A DNA stretch of 64,000 bases, taken from assembly GCF_011752935.1 (NCBI RefSeq), contig NZ_VWWO01000001.1:1550001-1614000 (forward strand). Reading direction: 5' to 3'. Positions 18,154 through 26,434 of the stretch are shown piece by piece. Origin of the DNA: Chitinophaga sp. Cy-1792. GTDB taxonomy: Bacteria; Bacteroidota; Bacteroidia; Chitinophagales; Chitinophagaceae. The notes under the pieces were generated by a model, which was not told the DNA's origin, ran no database searches, and saw nothing but the letters and a program-made list of their open reading frames with translations. The first letter of the stretch is position 1, and every line of letters starts with the position of its first letter. The translations under genes were made by a program, and so were the position numbers.

Positions 18154-19482
18154 TTACTTTATCTGTTCCAGTAAATCCAGAACTTTTTCTCTTCTCAAAA
18201 TCAGGTATCCAATCTTTTCCTTAGCTATACCATCTTTCAGCTGATACGTAAAATGCAGGTCTTCCTCAATAATGGTAGATTCAAAATATTTAAACTGAAT
18301 CTTCTGCTCATGTTTCAGCTCTTCCGCTACCTCATACAGATGCGTGGAAAGGATAAACAGGCAGTTACTGCTTTTCAGCAGCCCTTTGATTACAGCAATA
18401 GAACAATTGCGGGCATCTTCCACATTCGTACCCTTAAACATCTCGTCTATCAGTACCAGCCATGTTTTGCCATTATTGATTTGTAAGATGGTATTTTTGA
18501 TACGTTGTACTTCGTTGAAGAAATAACTCTCGCCTTTGAAAATATTATCCTGCACCTGGATGTTGCTGAAGATGCCATGGAAGAAGCTCAGTTCCATTTT
18601 CTCTGCGGGTACGCCCATACCTAAATGTGCCAGGAAAGTAGCGATACCTACGGCACGGATAAACGTGGTTTTACCGGCCATATTGGCACCCGTCAGGAAC
18701 ATGAAGTTACTGTCCTGATGCAGGCCCATATCATAGGCTACCGGCTTATCAAGTATGATATGATAGAGTTGTTTCGCGTTGATTACAGGTGTTGTAGTAT
18801 CCAGGAATTCCGGGAAGTTCAGTTTGTGGTGTTTGATCGCTTTAGCCATCGCATAGTAAGCATCCAGCTGATAATACAGCGCAATCAGCTCCTGTACTAC
18901 CTTACGGTTACGTTTGCGGACATAATTATCAAATCGCAATATGTTGGCTGCATGCATTTTATCGTCGGCATCTGCCTGAAGGATGGCATTGAAGTCGGGC
19001 TGGTTCAGCAACCTGGCAGCTCTATCCAGCGGTACTTTTAATACCTGTGGTGCATCTTCTCCGTTAAATACCTGTACAAAAGCCTTGAAACCTCTCAGCA
19101 GGTTCAACATTTCAGTAAACGCGAACTTGATATGTTTATAATCAGGTAGATAAACGGTCTTGTGTAAAGCTGCCTGGATTAACAGGCCCAATCCTTCTGT
19201 ATTGCTGATGGGCTCAATCTGTGCTTCCATATAGTTTTCCACCACTACTACTGTACCGTTGGTGATAACGGAAGGCCACTGATTTTCCAGTTGTAGTATA
19301 TATTTCAGCGCATCCTGACGCTGTTTGATGGATTTAATGTCCTGCAATGGCTTATTATACAGCTGACGCAGATAATCACGTCCTCCGGCTGTAATGGTGA
19401 AATCTAGTCTGCTGAACAGTGAATATTCTTCATCACGGTTGAAGATGGATAGGTCGTAATAGGATGTTTTGTCCAGTTGCAT
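18154..19482 (-). CDS. Short MutS-like ATPase
   Basis: A 442-residue member of the MutS ATPase superfamily, about half the length of mismatch-repair MutS. Only a core/clamp-like helical part (about 60-240) and the C-terminal ATPase domain are present: Walker A TGANMAGKTTF, Walker B TWLVLIDEMFKGTN and the composite-site ILSTHLYE. The mismatch-recognition and connector domains are missing, as is a Smr nuclease tail, so it is neither MutS nor MutS2. Such proteins are common in Bacteroidota; their DNA substrate is unknown. It is a single-gene unit with its own terminator. Confidence 0.88.
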   Translation of the reverse strand: MQLDKTSYYDLSIFNRDEEYSLFSRLDFTITAGGRDYLRQLYNKPLQDIKSIKQRQDALKYILQLENQWPSVITNGTVVVVENYMEAQIEPISNTEGLGLLIQAALHKTVYLPDYKHIKFAFTEMLNLLRGFKAFVQVFNGEDAPQVLKVPLDRAARLLNQPDFNAILQADADDKMHAANILRFDNYVRKRNRKVVQELIALYYQLDAYYAMAKAIKHHKLNFPEFLDTTTPVINAKQLYHIILDKPVAYDMGLHQDSNFMFLTGANMAGKTTFIRAVGIATFLAHLGMGVPAEKMELSFFHGIFSNIQVQDNIFKGESYFFNEVQRIKNTILQINNGKTWLVLIDEMFKGTNVEDARNCSIAVIKGLLKSSNCLFILSTHLYEVAEELKHEQKIQFKYFESTIIEEDLHFTYQLKDGIAKEKIGYLILRREKVLDLLEQIK

Positions 19483-19586
19483 GCAGTCCTTTTTTTAGTG
19501 AATATACGTATACAAGGGTTAGGATGCAAAGATGTAGATATTCCATAAATTTTCCATTTAGTAAAGCCTTCTGTTTATTCTTTTCC

Positions 19587-19669
19587 GGGGAAACAAAAGC
19601 GGGCGCCATCGGCGCCCGCTTTTGTTTCCCCCGTTTCGGTTGAGACCGCAGGTCTCAACCGAAACGGGG
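19587..19669. repeat. Double hairpin element 1
   Basis: Hairpin A is a perfect 21-bp stem (19587-19607 / 19611-19631, loop ATC); hairpin B is a perfect 19-bp stem (19629-19647 / 19651-19669, loop GCA). They share three C (19629-19631), so both cannot be fully paired at once. The element lies between the divergently placed upstream end of the MutS-like gene and the 3' end of pyrC (-), where it can serve as pyrC terminator. Confidence 0.85.
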
Positions 19670-19688
19670 AAGATATAATCCTCGTTTG

Positions 19689-21032
19689 TTAACGGTTAAA
19701 CAGCATACGCTGACCTTTCACAGATTCATCAAATTTGCCGTTTTCATACGCCAGATGCCCGCTTACAAAGGTATGTGTGATCGCTGCCGGGAAGGTATGT
19801 CCTTCAAACGGACTCCAGCCACATTTATAGTAAATATTCTCTTTTTCCACTTTGGAAGCGCCTTTCATATCTACGATTACGCAGTCGGCATAGTAGCCTT
19901 CACGCAGGTAACCTCTTTCTCTGATCTGGAAACATACGGCAGGAGCGTGGCTCATCTTTTCTACTACTTTCTCGATAGAGATTTTTCCTTCCTGTACGTA
20001 TTGCAACATCAGGAGCAGACTATGTTGTACCAGCGGCACACCGCTTGGAGCCTGCATATATGGCTGTTGTTTCTCTGCCCAGGTATGAGGTGCGTGGTCG
20101 GTAGCGATGATGTCCAGACGGTCATCCAGCAAGGCTTCCCAGAGGCCTGCCCTGTTTTCAGGAGATTTGATCGCAGGATTACATTTGATCAGGTTGCCGT
20201 ATTGTGCGTAATCATCAGAGGTGAAGTGCAGGTGATGTACGCAAACCTCAGCAGTGATGCGCTTTTCAGCCAGCGGCAGCATGTTGCCGAAGAGTTGTAA
20301 CTCTCTGGCCGTGGAGATATGCAGAATATGCAGGCGTGCATTGTGCTTTTGTGCAAACTGTATAGCTACCAGTGATGACTCGAAGCAGGCCTCTACATTG
20401 CGTATCAGCGGATGGTCTGCAGCGGTGAGGTTGTCTCCTTTTTCTTTTTTGAACAGCTCCATATTGGCGCGGATGATTTTTTCATCTTCGCAATGTGTAG
20501 CGATGAGCAGTTCACTATTGGAGAAAACGGTTTCCAGTGTCAGGTAGTTGTCTACCAGCATATTTCCGGTAGATGATCCCATAAAGATCTTCACACCGCA
20601 TACCGTTTCTTTTTTATCATTTGTTTTGAGAATTTCTTCTACATTATCATTGGCCGCCCCCATGAAGAAGGAGTAGTTGGCCAGGGAATGCGCTTTGCCG
20701 ATAGCGTATTTATCTTCCAGCAATTCCTGGGTCAGGGCTGCTGGCTTGGTATTCGGCATTTCCATGAAGCTGGTGGTACCGCCGGCAACAGCTGCGCGGG
20801 CTTCGGTGTAAATAGTAGCTTTCTCTGTCAGGCCTGGCTCACGGAAATGTACCTGGTCGTCTATAACGCCTGGCAGCAAGTGTTTTCCGGTACCGTCTAT
20901 CTCCTTGTAATTTCCGCTGACAGTGATATTGGGCGCTATTTTTTCAATGCGGCTATCTTTGATCCAAACATCCTGTACCGTGGTGCGTCCTTCATTTACC
21001 ACGGCGATATTCCTGATGATGTAGTTTTGCAT
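19689..21032 (-). CDS. pyrC: Dihydroorotase
   Basis: A 447-residue amidohydrolase catalysing cyclisation of carbamoyl aspartate to dihydroorotate in pyrimidine synthesis. It has the N-terminal metal motif D58-D-Q-V-H62-F-R-E-P-G and the C-terminal ATDHAPHT motif with the catalytic Asp. Most amidohydrolases have His-x-His where this one has Gln60-Val-His62; I recall the same DDQVHFR form in other Bacteroidota, so it is probably a lineage trait rather than a defect. An allantoinase-like or inactive role cannot be excluded. A TATATTTG box lies 5 bp before the ATG. Confidence 0.88.
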   Translation of the reverse strand: MQNYIIRNIAVVNEGRTTVQDVWIKDSRIEKIAPNITVSGNYKEIDGTGKHLLPGVIDDQVHFREPGLTEKATIYTEARAAVAGGTTSFMEMPNTKPAALTQELLEDKYAIGKAHSLANYSFFMGAANDNVEEILKTNDKKETVCGVKIFMGSSTGNMLVDNYLTLETVFSNSELLIATHCEDEKIIRANMELFKKEKGDNLTAADHPLIRNVEACFESSLVAIQFAQKHNARLHILHISTARELQLFGNMLPLAEKRITAEVCVHHLHFTSDDYAQYGNLIKCNPAIKSPENRAGLWEALLDDRLDIIATDHAPHTWAEKQQPYMQAPSGVPLVQHSLLLMLQYVQEGKISIEKVVEKMSHAPAVCFQIRERGYLREGYYADCVIVDMKGASKVEKENIYYKCGWSPFEGHTFPAAITHTFVSGHLAYENGKFDESVKGQRMLFNR

Positions 21033-21036
21033 GATG

Positions 21037-21044
21037 CAAATATA
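21037..21044 (-). promoter_or_regulatory. -7 box for pyrC
   Basis: TATATTTG on the reverse strand matches TAnnTTTG and ends 4 bp before the pyrC ATG, implying a very short or absent 5' leader. No TTG lies at the usual -33 distance. Confidence 0.45.
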
Positions 21045-21062
21045 GCTAATCGCAGGATGGTT

Positions 21063-21764
21063 TTATCCTTCCAGATGTATGGAGAATACGATCATGTGCG
21101 ACTGCAGCTTGTCGATTACATTGGAATAGCGCAGACTAGGGTCTTTAATAAGTACGTTTCCGATCCCATTGCTTACTTTAAACTCCGGGGAGAAGATGAA
21201 GCTCTCAAAGTAGAATTCAAATCCGGCGCCTATTTCGTAGCCATAGTCGCTTTTTTTGATTTTGATCATAGACTCTGTTTTCTTCATACGGGCGTTGGAA
21301 GCCAGGTCATAATCATATTTCATCCCGCCGATAGCGTAAACACGCATATTACCAATACGGTCAGATTTGAACTTTATCTGCAAAGGAAAACTGAGGAGAA
21401 TAGACTCGATTTTCTTTTGCGTATCGGTAAGTGTAGGGTAAGATTCTTTATAGTAAAGATTTTTAGATGCGAATACCAGCTGTGGATTAAGACGTAGATC
21501 AAAATGCTCTGTCAGGCGGGCATTTGCCAGCAATCCCAGGTTGAACCCCATTGTTTTCAGGGGTTCGGCAACCATGATAGAGTCATCGGCAAGGAAAGCC
21601 TGTGCATGTAATAATCTGAAGTTCGACTGGTTAGTGGCCAGCGAAATTCCGAAGTAATAGGGTTTTGCATCATGTTCCAGCATATTGAGGTTCTGCTGTG
21701 CCTTTGCGGGTATCAGCAGTAACAGGCATAACCCTGTTAACGCGAAGCGCAATAGATGGAACAT
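21063..21764 (-). CDS. porT: PorT/SprT family outer-membrane protein (type IX secretion)
   Basis: A 233-residue beta-rich outer-membrane protein from ATG 21764; this start gives a clear signal peptide (MFHLLRFALTGLCLLLLIPAKAQ). The rest is an eight-strand-type barrel with regular alternation and a terminal strand MIVFSIHLEG. The family is defined by PorT/SprT, needed for type IX secretion and gliding. The start overlaps the end of ubiE by 28 bp; the ubiE-porT order is, as I recall, conserved in Bacteroidota, which supports the call. Confidence 0.82.
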   Translation of the reverse strand: MFHLLRFALTGLCLLLLIPAKAQQNLNMLEHDAKPYYFGISLATNQSNFRLLHAQAFLADDSIMVAEPLKTMGFNLGLLANARLTEHFDLRLNPQLVFASKNLYYKESYPTLTDTQKKIESILLSFPLQIKFKSDRIGNMRVYAIGGMKYDYDLASNARMKKTESMIKIKKSDYGYEIGAGFEFYFESFIFSPEFKVSNGIGNVLIKDPSLRYSNVIDKLQSHMIVFSIHLEG

Positions 21765-22483
21765 ATGCCGAATGTGAGCGTTTTGCATGTAACGGCCTGG
21801 AATCCTGTATTGGTTAAAATATTGCACATTTCTTCTCCCTGTGGAAACGCTTTCACGGACTCTGGCAGATAGCTATAGGCTGCTTTGCTCTTGGCTATCC
21901 ATTTCCCGATCAGGGGTGTTATATAACGAAAATACAAATTATAAAATTGCTTAATAGGGAAAACTGTCGGGTTGGAAAATTCAAGAATAACCAATTTGCC
22001 ACCAGGTTTCAGTACCCTTCTCATTTCTGCCAGCCCTTTCTGCAGGTTTTCGAAATTACGTACACCAAAGGCTACAGTTATCGCATCAAACGTCTGATCT
22101 GGAAAACTTATTGTCTCACTGTCGCCCAACTGCAGGCTAATTTTGTTGGTAAGGCCCTCTTTCTGGATCTTCTCACGGCCATGAGCCAGCATCCCTTCAG
22201 AGATGTCGATGCCCGTAATATGGTCGGGGTTCAGGCGTTTGGACGCCATAATGGCAAAATCACCGGTTCCTGTGGCCACATCCAGCATATTTTTTGGCTG
22301 CAGGCTTTTCAGGTATTTCAGCGCTTTTTTACGCCAGATAACATCAATACCTAAAGACATGAAATGGTTCAGAAAGTCGTATCGATGAGCAATGTCATCA
22401 AACATCGTGGCTATCTGCTGCTTCTTGCTTAAATTTGACTCCGAAAAGGGAACAATCTTCTCAACATTTAATTTTCCTGACAT
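21737..22483 (-). CDS. ubiE: Demethylmenaquinone methyltransferase
   Basis: A 248-residue class I methyltransferase that adds the last methyl group in menaquinone synthesis. The SAM-binding motif MLDVATGTGDFAI, the family signature YDFLNHFMSLGIDVIWRKK and the second signature ITVAFGVRNF are all present. ATG 22483 is chosen: the frame could start at a TTG three codons earlier, but the promoter -7 box covers that codon. The 3' end overlaps the porT start, suggesting coupled translation. Confidence 0.95.
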   Translation of the reverse strand: MSGKLNVEKIVPFSESNLSKKQQIATMFDDIAHRYDFLNHFMSLGIDVIWRKKALKYLKSLQPKNMLDVATGTGDFAIMASKRLNPDHITGIDISEGMLAHGREKIQKEGLTNKISLQLGDSETISFPDQTFDAITVAFGVRNFENLQKGLAEMRRVLKPGGKLVILEFSNPTVFPIKQFYNLYFRYITPLIGKWIAKSKAAYSYLPESVKAFPQGEEMCNILTNTGFQAVTCKTLTFGICSIYCASR

Positions 22484-22489
22484 AGCCCG

Positions 22490-22497
22490 CAAAGTTA
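22490..22497 (-). promoter_or_regulatory. -7 box for ubiE-porT
   Basis: TAACTTTG on the reverse strand matches TAnnTTTG and ends 6 bp before the ubiE ATG. A near-match to TTG (CTG, 22516-22518) lies at 18-bp spacing. Confidence 0.5.
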
Positions 22498-22536
22498 AAT
22501 AATGTAGGCATATGACAGATATACAAAGTAATAATT

Positions 22537-23145
22537 ATGATAATTAAGACAGCAGAATATCTCATCAGTAGTCCCGACTGGGAAAAGTGTCCAAAGCCGA
22601 CCTGGCCGGAATATGCATTTATCGGGCGTTCCAACGTGGGTAAATCTTCACTGATCAATTTGCTGACTAATAACGAGAAACTGGCGAAAACCTCCGGAAC
22701 TCCCGGTAAAACACAGCTGATAAATCACTTCATCATCAATAATGCCTGGTACCTGGTCGATCTGCCGGGGTACGGGTTTGCCAAAAGGAGTATGTCGCAA
22801 CGCCGCCAGTGGGAGCAAATGATCGAAAACTATCTGCGTAAGCGGGAAAACCTGGTAAATGTATTTGTACTGATCGACAGCCGCCACGCACCACAAAAAA
22901 TTGATATCGAATTTATCAACCAGCTGGGCGAATGGCAGGTGCCTTTCAGCATCGTATTTACCAAAGCAGATAAAGGAACCCAGGCAGAAGTAAGCAAAAA
23001 TGTAAAGCTGTTTCTCAATAAAATGAGAGAAACATGGGAATTCCTACCACCTCACTTCGTTACCTCTACCGTTAAAAAAATGGGAAGAGACGCCATCCTG
23101 GGCTATATCGAAGAATTAAATGCCCAGTTCAGGGCAATTGCCTGA
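22537..23145 (+). CDS. engB: Ribosome biogenesis GTP-binding protein EngB (YsxC/YihA)
   Basis: A 202-residue GTPase of normal family length that acts in assembly of the large ribosomal subunit. All G motifs are seen: P-loop GRSNVGKSS (30-38), switch I with [25 protein letters not shown] and the family's C-terminal [10 protein letters not shown]. It is divergent from ubiE with 53 bp between the starts, and ends at a double-hairpin element. Confidence 0.96.
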   Translation: MIIKTAEYLISSPDWEKCPKPTWPEYAFIGRSNVGKSSLINLLTNNEKLAKTSGTPGKTQLINHFIINNAWYLVDLPGYGFAKRSMSQRRQWEQMIENYLRKRENLVNVFVLIDSRHAPQKIDIEFINQLGEWQVPFSIVFTKADKGTQAEVSKNVKLFLNKMRETWEFLPPHFVTSTVKKMGRDAILGYIEELNAQFRAIA

Positions 23146-23159
23146 TAAATCATTATAGT

Positions 23160-23234
23160 TCGTGAACTTCCCGCCGAAGGCGGGTAGTTCACGAAAAAAC
23201 CGAAGACGCCAACGGCATCTTCGGTTTTTTCGTG
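23160..23234. repeat. Double hairpin element 2
   Basis: Hairpin A (23160-23175 / 23179-23194, loop GAA, one T-T mismatch) and hairpin B (23190-23210 / 23214-23234, loop AAC, one C-A mismatch) share CACGA at 23190-23194. Hairpin B contains a six-base A-run and T-run and can serve as the engB terminator. Confidence 0.8.
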
Positions 23235-23417
23235 CCGGAAGTCTCATGCGGGAAACAAAAGGCAGGTATCTGCCTGAAAAACAGGCAAAAGAGGAGCTAT
23301 ACGCTTAAAGCGCCTATTTACAGATACAGTAAGGAGGAAAAAATGGGGGGAGAAATTGCCAGCCGGTGGGTGAGCACCCATCGGTAGTTTATTGAAGGAG
23401 GTAAAACACGCAGCAGC

Positions 23418-23891
23418 TTAATTTACAATCTTATCAGCGCAGCAGCTGCTGGCAAACGCTTCTGGCTTGGCTTTAAAGGCAAAACCCATTCCCAGGATAT
23501 AGCCCATCGCCTCACGTAACGCCAGGTTACTTTTAAATTGTGGATTAGTATTGATGTCTGCATGCACTTCCATATCTACTTCATATTCTGTAAACAGGTC
23601 GCACAACTCATAGGCAATCTCAATACTACGGGAAACTTCTACCAGCATTCTCTCTTTGATGGAATAACTGGTCTTCGTTTTTTCATTCTGGATAAACATA
23701 AAGCCGCCATGGCCTTCCCGGAGAAATACGATCACCGTGGCAAATTCGGTATCCAGACCTTTCACTTGTGAATCCGTTCCAATACACACTTTCAGCCGGT
23801 ATCCATTCCCCCTTTCACGGATGATGGCCCGGCGAACTTCCTCTTTGACTGGGAGATGAATGGGCTCTCCATTAAATCTTCTCCATTGCAT
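23418..23891 (-). CDS. YkuK-like ribonuclease-H-fold protein
   Basis: A 157-residue protein resembling the YkuK/DUF458 family, which has an RNase-H-like fold of unknown role. The first strand carries KVCIGTDSQVKG with the putative acidic metal ligand, followed by TEFATVIVFLREG, a helix with ERMLVEVSRSIEIAYEL and the second acidic strand EVDMEVHADINT. The C-terminus is Cys-containing (SSCCAD). It is a single gene between intergenic regions without a clear promoter. Fold assignment is by motif resemblance only. Confidence 0.7.
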   Translation of the reverse strand: MQWRRFNGEPIHLPVKEEVRRAIIRERGNGYRLKVCIGTDSQVKGLDTEFATVIVFLREGHGGFMFIQNEKTKTSYSIKERMLVEVSRSIEIAYELCDLFTEYEVDMEVHADINTNPQFKSNLALREAMGYILGMGFAFKAKPEAFASSCCADKIVN

Positions 23892-24051
23892 AAAATATAT
23901 ATTAAAGGGTGAACAAGCGTAGTCATAAATGTTTAGTTAGATAAATAATCAGATCCTGTCTGTAATAGTAAGTCCTTGCTTTGGGTAAAGGGTTAACGTA
24001 CCGAATATACGAAATGCTTTTTGTTAATAAACGCAGCCATTCGCTTCAAAT

Positions 24052-24083
24052 AAAAAAACAGGTACTAAAAAGCAATGTACCTG
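24052..24083 (-). terminator. Terminator of the CoA-binding/oxidoreductase operon
   Basis: Stem CAGGTAC / GTACCTG with an 11-nt loop, followed on the reverse strand by seven T. It is about 117 bp past the CoA-binding gene, and is the only good terminator there. Confidence 0.6.
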
Positions 24084-24120
24084 GCGGTAGCCCACCCCCG
24101 CACGGAGCGCGGAACCAAAC

Positions 24121-24145
24121 CAACCGATACCGAAGGTATCGGTTG
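24121..24145. repeat. Single GAA-loop hairpin
   Basis: A perfect 11-bp stem (CAACCGATACC / GGTATCGGTTG) with loop GAA lies between the CoA-binding gene and its terminator. Its loop matches those of the double-hairpin elements, but it has no companion hairpin. The rest of the 308-bp gap 23892-24199 shows no gene. Confidence 0.75.
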
Positions 24146-24199
24146 TGAAAATCTAATGCAGGTAAGGGAAATAGGTGTTTTTTATAAAAAAGGGACAAT

Positions 24200-24574
24200 C
24201 TAATACTGTCCTGTGCTCAATAATACCAATGTACATGCTTCCTGTGGCTGTATACCATTCCTGATGGCCAGTTCCTTTAGTTCAGGATTTTCTGTACCCG
24301 GATTAAAGATGATCCGCCTGGGATGCAATTGTAAAATATAGTCATAGTAAGATGCCTGTAGCGTAGGGTTCATATACAGTGTCACTGTATCTACGTTGGC
24401 AACGTTCGGATGTTCTTTGATGATCTCCTGTCCTTCTATATTTCCTTCCCTGTTGCCAATAGCCACAATGGGATGTCCATGCTTCTGCAGCATGGAAACG
24501 GCCAGGTAGCTATATCTGGACGGATTGGGAGAGGCCCCCAATACAACAGTCAGTTTTTTATCGCTGGTTTCCAT
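24200..24574 (-). CDS. CoA-binding domain protein (YccU-like)
   Basis: A 124-residue single-domain Rossmann protein of the CoA_binding_2 family: opening KLTVVLGASPNPSRYSY, then IVAIGN and the ending region IIFNPGTENPELKELAIRNGI. Members bind CoA or a nucleotide; their reaction is unknown. It starts 18 bp after the TIGR01777 oxidoreductase gene on the same strand and is surely co-transcribed with it. Confidence 0.88.
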   Translation of the reverse strand: METSDKKLTVVLGASPNPSRYSYLAVSMLQKHGHPIVAIGNREGNIEGQEIIKEHPNVANVDTVTLYMNPTLQASYYDYILQLHPRRIIFNPGTENPELKELAIRNGIQPQEACTLVLLSTGQY

Positions 24575-24592
24575 ATACCGAATTTACAAAAT

Positions 24593-25540
24593 TCAGAACA
24601 GATGGTAGCTGCTCCTGGTCATTTCACTAAGAATGTTACGTATGGCCGGCTCCAGTAGGGGATAACGGAAGTTATAGCCACATTGCAGGGCTCTGGTAGG
24701 TAGTACCCACCTGCTTTTCAGCAACAATTCCGTTTCCGTGCCGATCAGCCTGGCGCCTATGGCCAGCATCCATGCTGCGGCTGGCAGTCCGAAATAATGG
24801 CCTGCGGCTTTGCGCAGTGTTGCCATAAATATCCGGTTGTTGACCGGGTTGGGAGAGGTGCAGTTGAAAGTGCCGTCCAGCGTTGGGTTTTCAGCGATCC
24901 AGGCCATCATGCCAGCCACGTCTTCGGCATGTACCCAGGTGTATTTCTGTAAACCGTTGCCCTGCTGGCCACCCAGTCCGAATTTTACCAGGTTGCAATA
25001 CGGTTGCATGACACCTCCCGGCTCACTACCTAACGTAACGCCTATACGAAGAATGGCTTTCCTTGTTTGCGGAAGGGAAAGGTCGTTGAATGTCTGTTCC
25101 CATTTTTTACATACCTGTACAGAAAAATCATTGGCTATTTCACCATTGAATTCATCCATCGGATGGTCTTCGGCATGGCGGTAAATAGTGGCAGAAGCCG
25201 CATTGATCCATACTTTGGGCGGATTTTTTGCCGCCAGTACTGCCTGGCCTAACACCTGTGTGGAAAAGGTGCGGCTGTCGAAAATAGCTTTTTTATTTGC
25301 CTCGTTATACCGGCAGTTGACACTCTTTCCGGAGAGGTTAACCAGGAGGTCGGCGCCTTCCAGGGCTGCGGCCCATTCGCCCAGGGTCTGTCCATCCCAT
25401 TGAAGATAGGTGATGCTGCCGGCGTTGATATGCTGCTCCCTGGAAAGGATGATAAGCTGGTTGTCCGGACTCCAGTATTTGGCCAGACTCCTTCCAAGAA
25501 ATCCGCTGCCACCGGCTATGATGATTTTTTTGTTTTTCAT
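24593..25540 (-). CDS. TIGR01777 family NAD-dependent epimerase/oxidoreductase
   Basis: A 315-residue extended-SDR protein. The N-terminal Rossmann motif is IIIAGGSGFLGRSLAKYW; conserved ADLLVNLSGKSVNCRY and the C-terminal DUF1731 tail (TRALQCGYNFRYPLLEPAI) identify the TIGR01777/YfcH family. The Tyr of the usual Tyr-x-x-x-Lys catalytic pair is not evident, as in other members. The substrate is unknown. It heads a two-gene operon with the CoA-binding protein and follows the GbsR regulator gene by 62 bp. Confidence 0.9.
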   Translation of the reverse strand: MKNKKIIIAGGSGFLGRSLAKYWSPDNQLIILSREQHINAGSITYLQWDGQTLGEWAAALEGADLLVNLSGKSVNCRYNEANKKAIFDSRTFSTQVLGQAVLAAKNPPKVWINAASATIYRHAEDHPMDEFNGEIANDFSVQVCKKWEQTFNDLSLPQTRKAILRIGVTLGSEPGGVMQPYCNLVKFGLGGQQGNGLQKYTWVHAEDVAGMMAWIAENPTLDGTFNCTSPNPVNNRIFMATLRKAAGHYFGLPAAAWMLAIGARLIGTETELLLKSRWVLPTRALQCGYNFRYPLLEPAIRNILSEMTRSSYHLF

Positions 25541-25602
25541 TTTGCTGTAGTTTTGATAATTCGGAACTTTCAGAAAATATTGAAATATTGGCGCAAAAAA
25601 AA

Positions 25603-26109
25603 TTACTTGATGAGTTTCAGCAGGCTGCTATAGAACCAGTTTTCTTCCGATTTAATGAAGGCAGAAATGGTTTTATCTGTTTGCTGTGCAAACTTGTTGA
25701 TGTTCTGGATGGAGTCTTTGAAGGCTTTGAGTTCTTTGTCTTTAGGGTCGCCTTCGGCCTGCTGTAATTGTTGGAGTACTTTCATGATAGGATCGAGCTC
25801 ACGTTTTTTACGTTCGCGTGCGATGTAGGTAGCGACTTTCCAGATATCTTTTTCGGCAATGAAATATTCCTTTCTTTCACCAGGAATGAGTACCCGCTCT
25901 ACGAGCCCCCAGTTAATGAGTTCACGTACGTTCATGTTGGTGTTACCACGGGAGATATTCAGTTCTTCCATGATATCATCTGCGCTGAGTGGGTCCGGCA
26001 TCACTAGCAGCAGCGCGTGAATCTGAGCCATGGTACGGTTAATACCCCATTGTGCACCCAGTGATCCCCATGTTTGAATAAATTGCGCTTTTGCTTCAGG
26101 TAAGTTCAT
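25603..26109 (-). CDS. GbsR/MarR family transcriptional regulator
   Basis: A 168-residue winged-helix regulator from ATG 26109. The frame is open to 26160, but the promoter at 26131-26160 lies inside that extension, so the shorter start is correct. The winged helix spans about residues 25-95 (IHALLLVMPDPLSADDIMEELNISRGNTNMNVRELINWGLV), followed by a helical dimerisation tail. GbsR-type regulators respond to small osmolytes or choline in Bacillus; the ligand here is unknown. It may control the downstream oxidoreductase operon. Confidence 0.9.
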   Translation of the reverse strand: MNLPEAKAQFIQTWGSLGAQWGINRTMAQIHALLLVMPDPLSADDIMEELNISRGNTNMNVRELINWGLVERVLIPGERKEYFIAEKDIWKVATYIARERKKRELDPIMKVLQQLQQAEGDPKDKELKAFKDSIQNINKFAQQTDKTISAFIKSEENWFYSSLLKLIK

Positions 26110-26130
26110 TACAGAATAATTTGATACGGG

Positions 26131-26160
26131 CAAATGTAAACCAAGTTTTTGAACTTTCAA
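26131..26160 (-). promoter_or_regulatory. Promoter of the GbsR-type regulator
   Basis: TACATTTG (26131-26138) and TTG (26158-26160) on the reverse strand, separated by exactly 19 bp, form a perfect Bacteroidota housekeeping promoter 22 bp before the ATG. Confidence 0.8.
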
Positions 26161-26270
26161 AAATTAATGAAATAAGAAATTGTTATCTTCTTTTCATTTA
26201 TTGCCCTTTATACCTCCCTGGCGCGGCTACTGGTCACGCCATAATCGGCTTATATATTGCCGCTTTCACA

Positions 26271-26362
26271 CGCAGGGTGGGAAATGCAACCGTTGCGGCC
26301 TCAGGCCGCAACGGTTGCGCTCCCGCCCTGCGTTTCCAGCGCCGAAGGCGCTGGAAACGCAG
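26271..26362. repeat. Double hairpin element 3
   Basis: Hairpin A has an outer 12-bp stem (26271-26282 / 26321-26332) and an inner perfect 15-bp stem (26286-26300 / 26304-26318, loop TCA); hairpin B is a perfect 16-bp stem (26328-26343 / 26347-26362, loop GAA). CTGCG at 26328-26332 belongs to both. The element is followed by the aceF terminator. Confidence 0.85.
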
Positions 26363-26382
26363 ACTCAATCCGCTAAAATCAA

Positions 26383-26415
26383 AAAAGCCGTCTCTACAAC
26401 GTAGAGACGGCTTTT
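26383..26415 (-). terminator. Terminator of the E2 gene
   Basis: Perfect 15-bp stem (26383-26397 / 26401-26415, loop AAC) with A-run and T-run ends, 20 bp past the E2 stop codon on the reverse strand. Confidence 0.85.
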
Positions 26416-26434
26416 AATATTGGTAGTCAGTGCC

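Noticed and set aside
23333..23387. A 14-codon frame behind a strong AAGGAGG sequence
   Set aside because: Strong Shine-Dalgarno sequences are unusual here and the peptide MGGEIASRWVSTHR has no support; the GC-rich part may simply be a hairpin.
26091..26417. A 108-codon + strand frame
   Set aside because: It crosses the GbsR promoter and the double-hairpin element; open only because of the GC-rich repeats.
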